This document shows, piece by piece, positions 63,901 through 64,000 of a DNA stretch of 64,000 bases (the stretch's first letter is position 1; each line of letters starts with the position of its first letter). Origin of the DNA: GCA-002726655 sp046582185 (GTDB lineage Bacteria; Pseudomonadota; Gammaproteobacteria; Pseudomonadales; Azotimanducaceae); assembly GCA_046582185.1 (NCBI GenBank), contig JAYGEX010000041.1, forward strand, positions 1 to 64,000. Direction: 5' to 3'. Position numbers and translations under genes: made by a program. A model generated the notes under the pieces. The model made no database searches, was not told the origin of the DNA, and was given only the letters and a program-made list of their open reading frames with translations.

Positions 63901-64000
63901 GCAATGCAGAGTCGCCCTCTTCTCCCCCTTGATCATCAGCCTGCTTATTAAGTGGTTCGAATTGCCAGCTGGTCATATTTTCTGATTGCCGTTCAAGGCC
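60947..64000 (-). CDS. AsmA-family envelope protein, 5' end outside the window
   Basis: At least 1017 codons of a large beta-rich AsmA/YhdP-like protein. These bridge-like proteins sit in the inner membrane and are thought to carry phospholipids across the periplasm. The frame is open to the window edge (LERQSEN precedes the first methionine at 63976), and that sequence matches the normal interior LxLER..GxxNW region, so the N-terminus with its membrane anchor lies outside. The C-terminal AsmA domain is clear: DLNGAFRIRGSKGKIENKTFD, then FVIQTDKLTVFTHGVVDL and the end FGGTLMNPRLVVAP. Confidence 0.82.
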   Translation of the reverse strand, partial: GLERQSENMTSWQFEPLNKQADDQGGEEGDSALLVSIGSASFFDIRLRYADFELSKPLDINIISLVEVNLQDDNLDYDLDALVNDIPLHSSGVIGPYANLFTGKDIKFDFQLVLRRLKLSGKGHIPDLTNAAGVDAEWKLQVPDIAELITSLGYKPFTVGNVDLVLQSTQEDGVNRFKANGNVGEFIVDTDALISSYRDWDKVDLQLGISGGSLDFLHDLVDLQCLPIDEFSLDLSIRKIANRIELQRLKFDSDSIDILLRGTVEDMNDLDSAGFRLETMLPDLSVLRCFSDSPVLVPEPAQFSLEFLLDRSVKERLKGQLSLLNTTIEFKGESIDFTGSNGMQIEISLESDDVSAVLKNLNIGTIGNLPVSMQAKAVVRPGNIEILAVNGRVEHIDFAAKGLLSSTPLSANIQLKLSSNTMRTLAKFADISALQNHSWSLTTNVHAAEPRVQLKDLNLLFGNVRLQANADIENPLSNRSLKLAGSLKSTNILDITEADLPDALSGKDFDFQFEFEERIDNGKSTITFNRLDFALGKTKLSLSLSDLQLNDPVGSYTAILSSKDLNDWSSYIPGYTFPDEAVGIELAGLFHGDDINIEKLVVYSADNDDFRVSAEGEFSLSELIGKLKIEGSGNKLSAMGTAVYFEISDQPFELMAELDVGNHHIKLAPLSFNLAGNEIRGMFSFIRGAPHKLNIMIEGEKLDLSSIDVDGDGNSQIDQKRFIPDMPVTGDLLHALDVQVLIDIATLSFRNALLKNFYADMVLRDGRLDIKAFKAESGRGSLRADGELILIAGGGVSMSGRIELDELIASIIYGQDVNLESAPRFSGYLDFSSEGDSTLALISDLNGAFRIRGSKGKIENKTFDRVGGDILAQVFAKINPLYIETDETEISCVALVGTIDDGVVNAEPGFVIQTDKLTVFTHGVVDLNSEEIDLDFGVRPTTGIGVSTASLANDYFKFGGTLMNPRLVVAPVSALVQGGTAMATGGLSIIATGIWQRTFADKKPCERFLKTGDNKSR

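Overview
The window reads as chromosomal DNA of a free-living, Gram-negative gammaproteobacterium. The strongest evidence is the right-hand third (about 48.2-60.9 kb). There rne, rluC, maf, yceD, rpmF, fabD, fabG, acpP, fabF, mltG, tmk, holB and a Pseudomonas-type pilZ keep the order and orientation typical of Gammaproteobacteria. FabA/FabB, lipid A acyltransferases, a choline-dehydrogenase-like GMC oxidoreductase and a class I PHA synthase fit an aerobic heterotroph. I cannot name a genus. No rRNA, tRNA, CRISPR array, prophage or intact insertion sequence was seen.

Layout. 0-3.3 kb: end of a frameshifted chemotaxis receptor, a flavodoxin-like protein, and an amidohydrolase translationally coupled to an orphan Rieske protein. 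3.6-9.7 kb: a HAD phosphatase and an alpha/beta hydrolase, then a PHA synthase operon containing a free GYD protein and a GYD-acyltransferase fusion, then a histidine phosphatase and gloA. 9.8-16.1 kb: type II lumazine synthase, a run of exported proteins (GumN/TraB, a DUF3604-like protein, a catalytically dead esterase homologue), and moaA. 16.2-24.2 kb: a YebB/YiiX-like papain-fold protein, an orphan murF with an acyl-CoA synthetase, sppA and a GMC oxidoreductase. 24.3-28.4 kb: a DNA-repair pair, an XPD/DinG-like helicase with an N-terminal nuclease domain and a bacterial FAN1, behind a perfect LexA-type box. 28.4-36 kb: lipoprotein, second methionine aminopeptidase, MATE exporter, PYROXD2-like oxidoreductase, fabA-fabB. 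36-44 kb: orphan lpxA, HAD phosphatase, galE, galK, MoaD-like protein and a three-subunit molybdenum hydroxylase. 44-48.1 kb: a double-domain LpxL-type acyltransferase with one dead half, a GNAT, a response regulator and a scar made of two broken genes. 48.2-61 kb: the conserved fab/replication/RNase E block. 61 kb to the end: a large AsmA-family protein that runs off the window.

Two features stand out. The first is a dispersed family of roughly 130-bp non-coding elements with imperfect terminal inverted repeats: four clear copies, one degraded copy, and a related 124-bp tandem array. They lie between genes, often against stop codons, and look like MITEs. The second is the FAN1-helicase operon with its LexA box, which predicts a damage-inducible structure-specific nuclease/helicase system. 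Several proteins also have lost catalytic residues in one domain or throughout, and the fab cluster lacks plsX, fabH and pabC.
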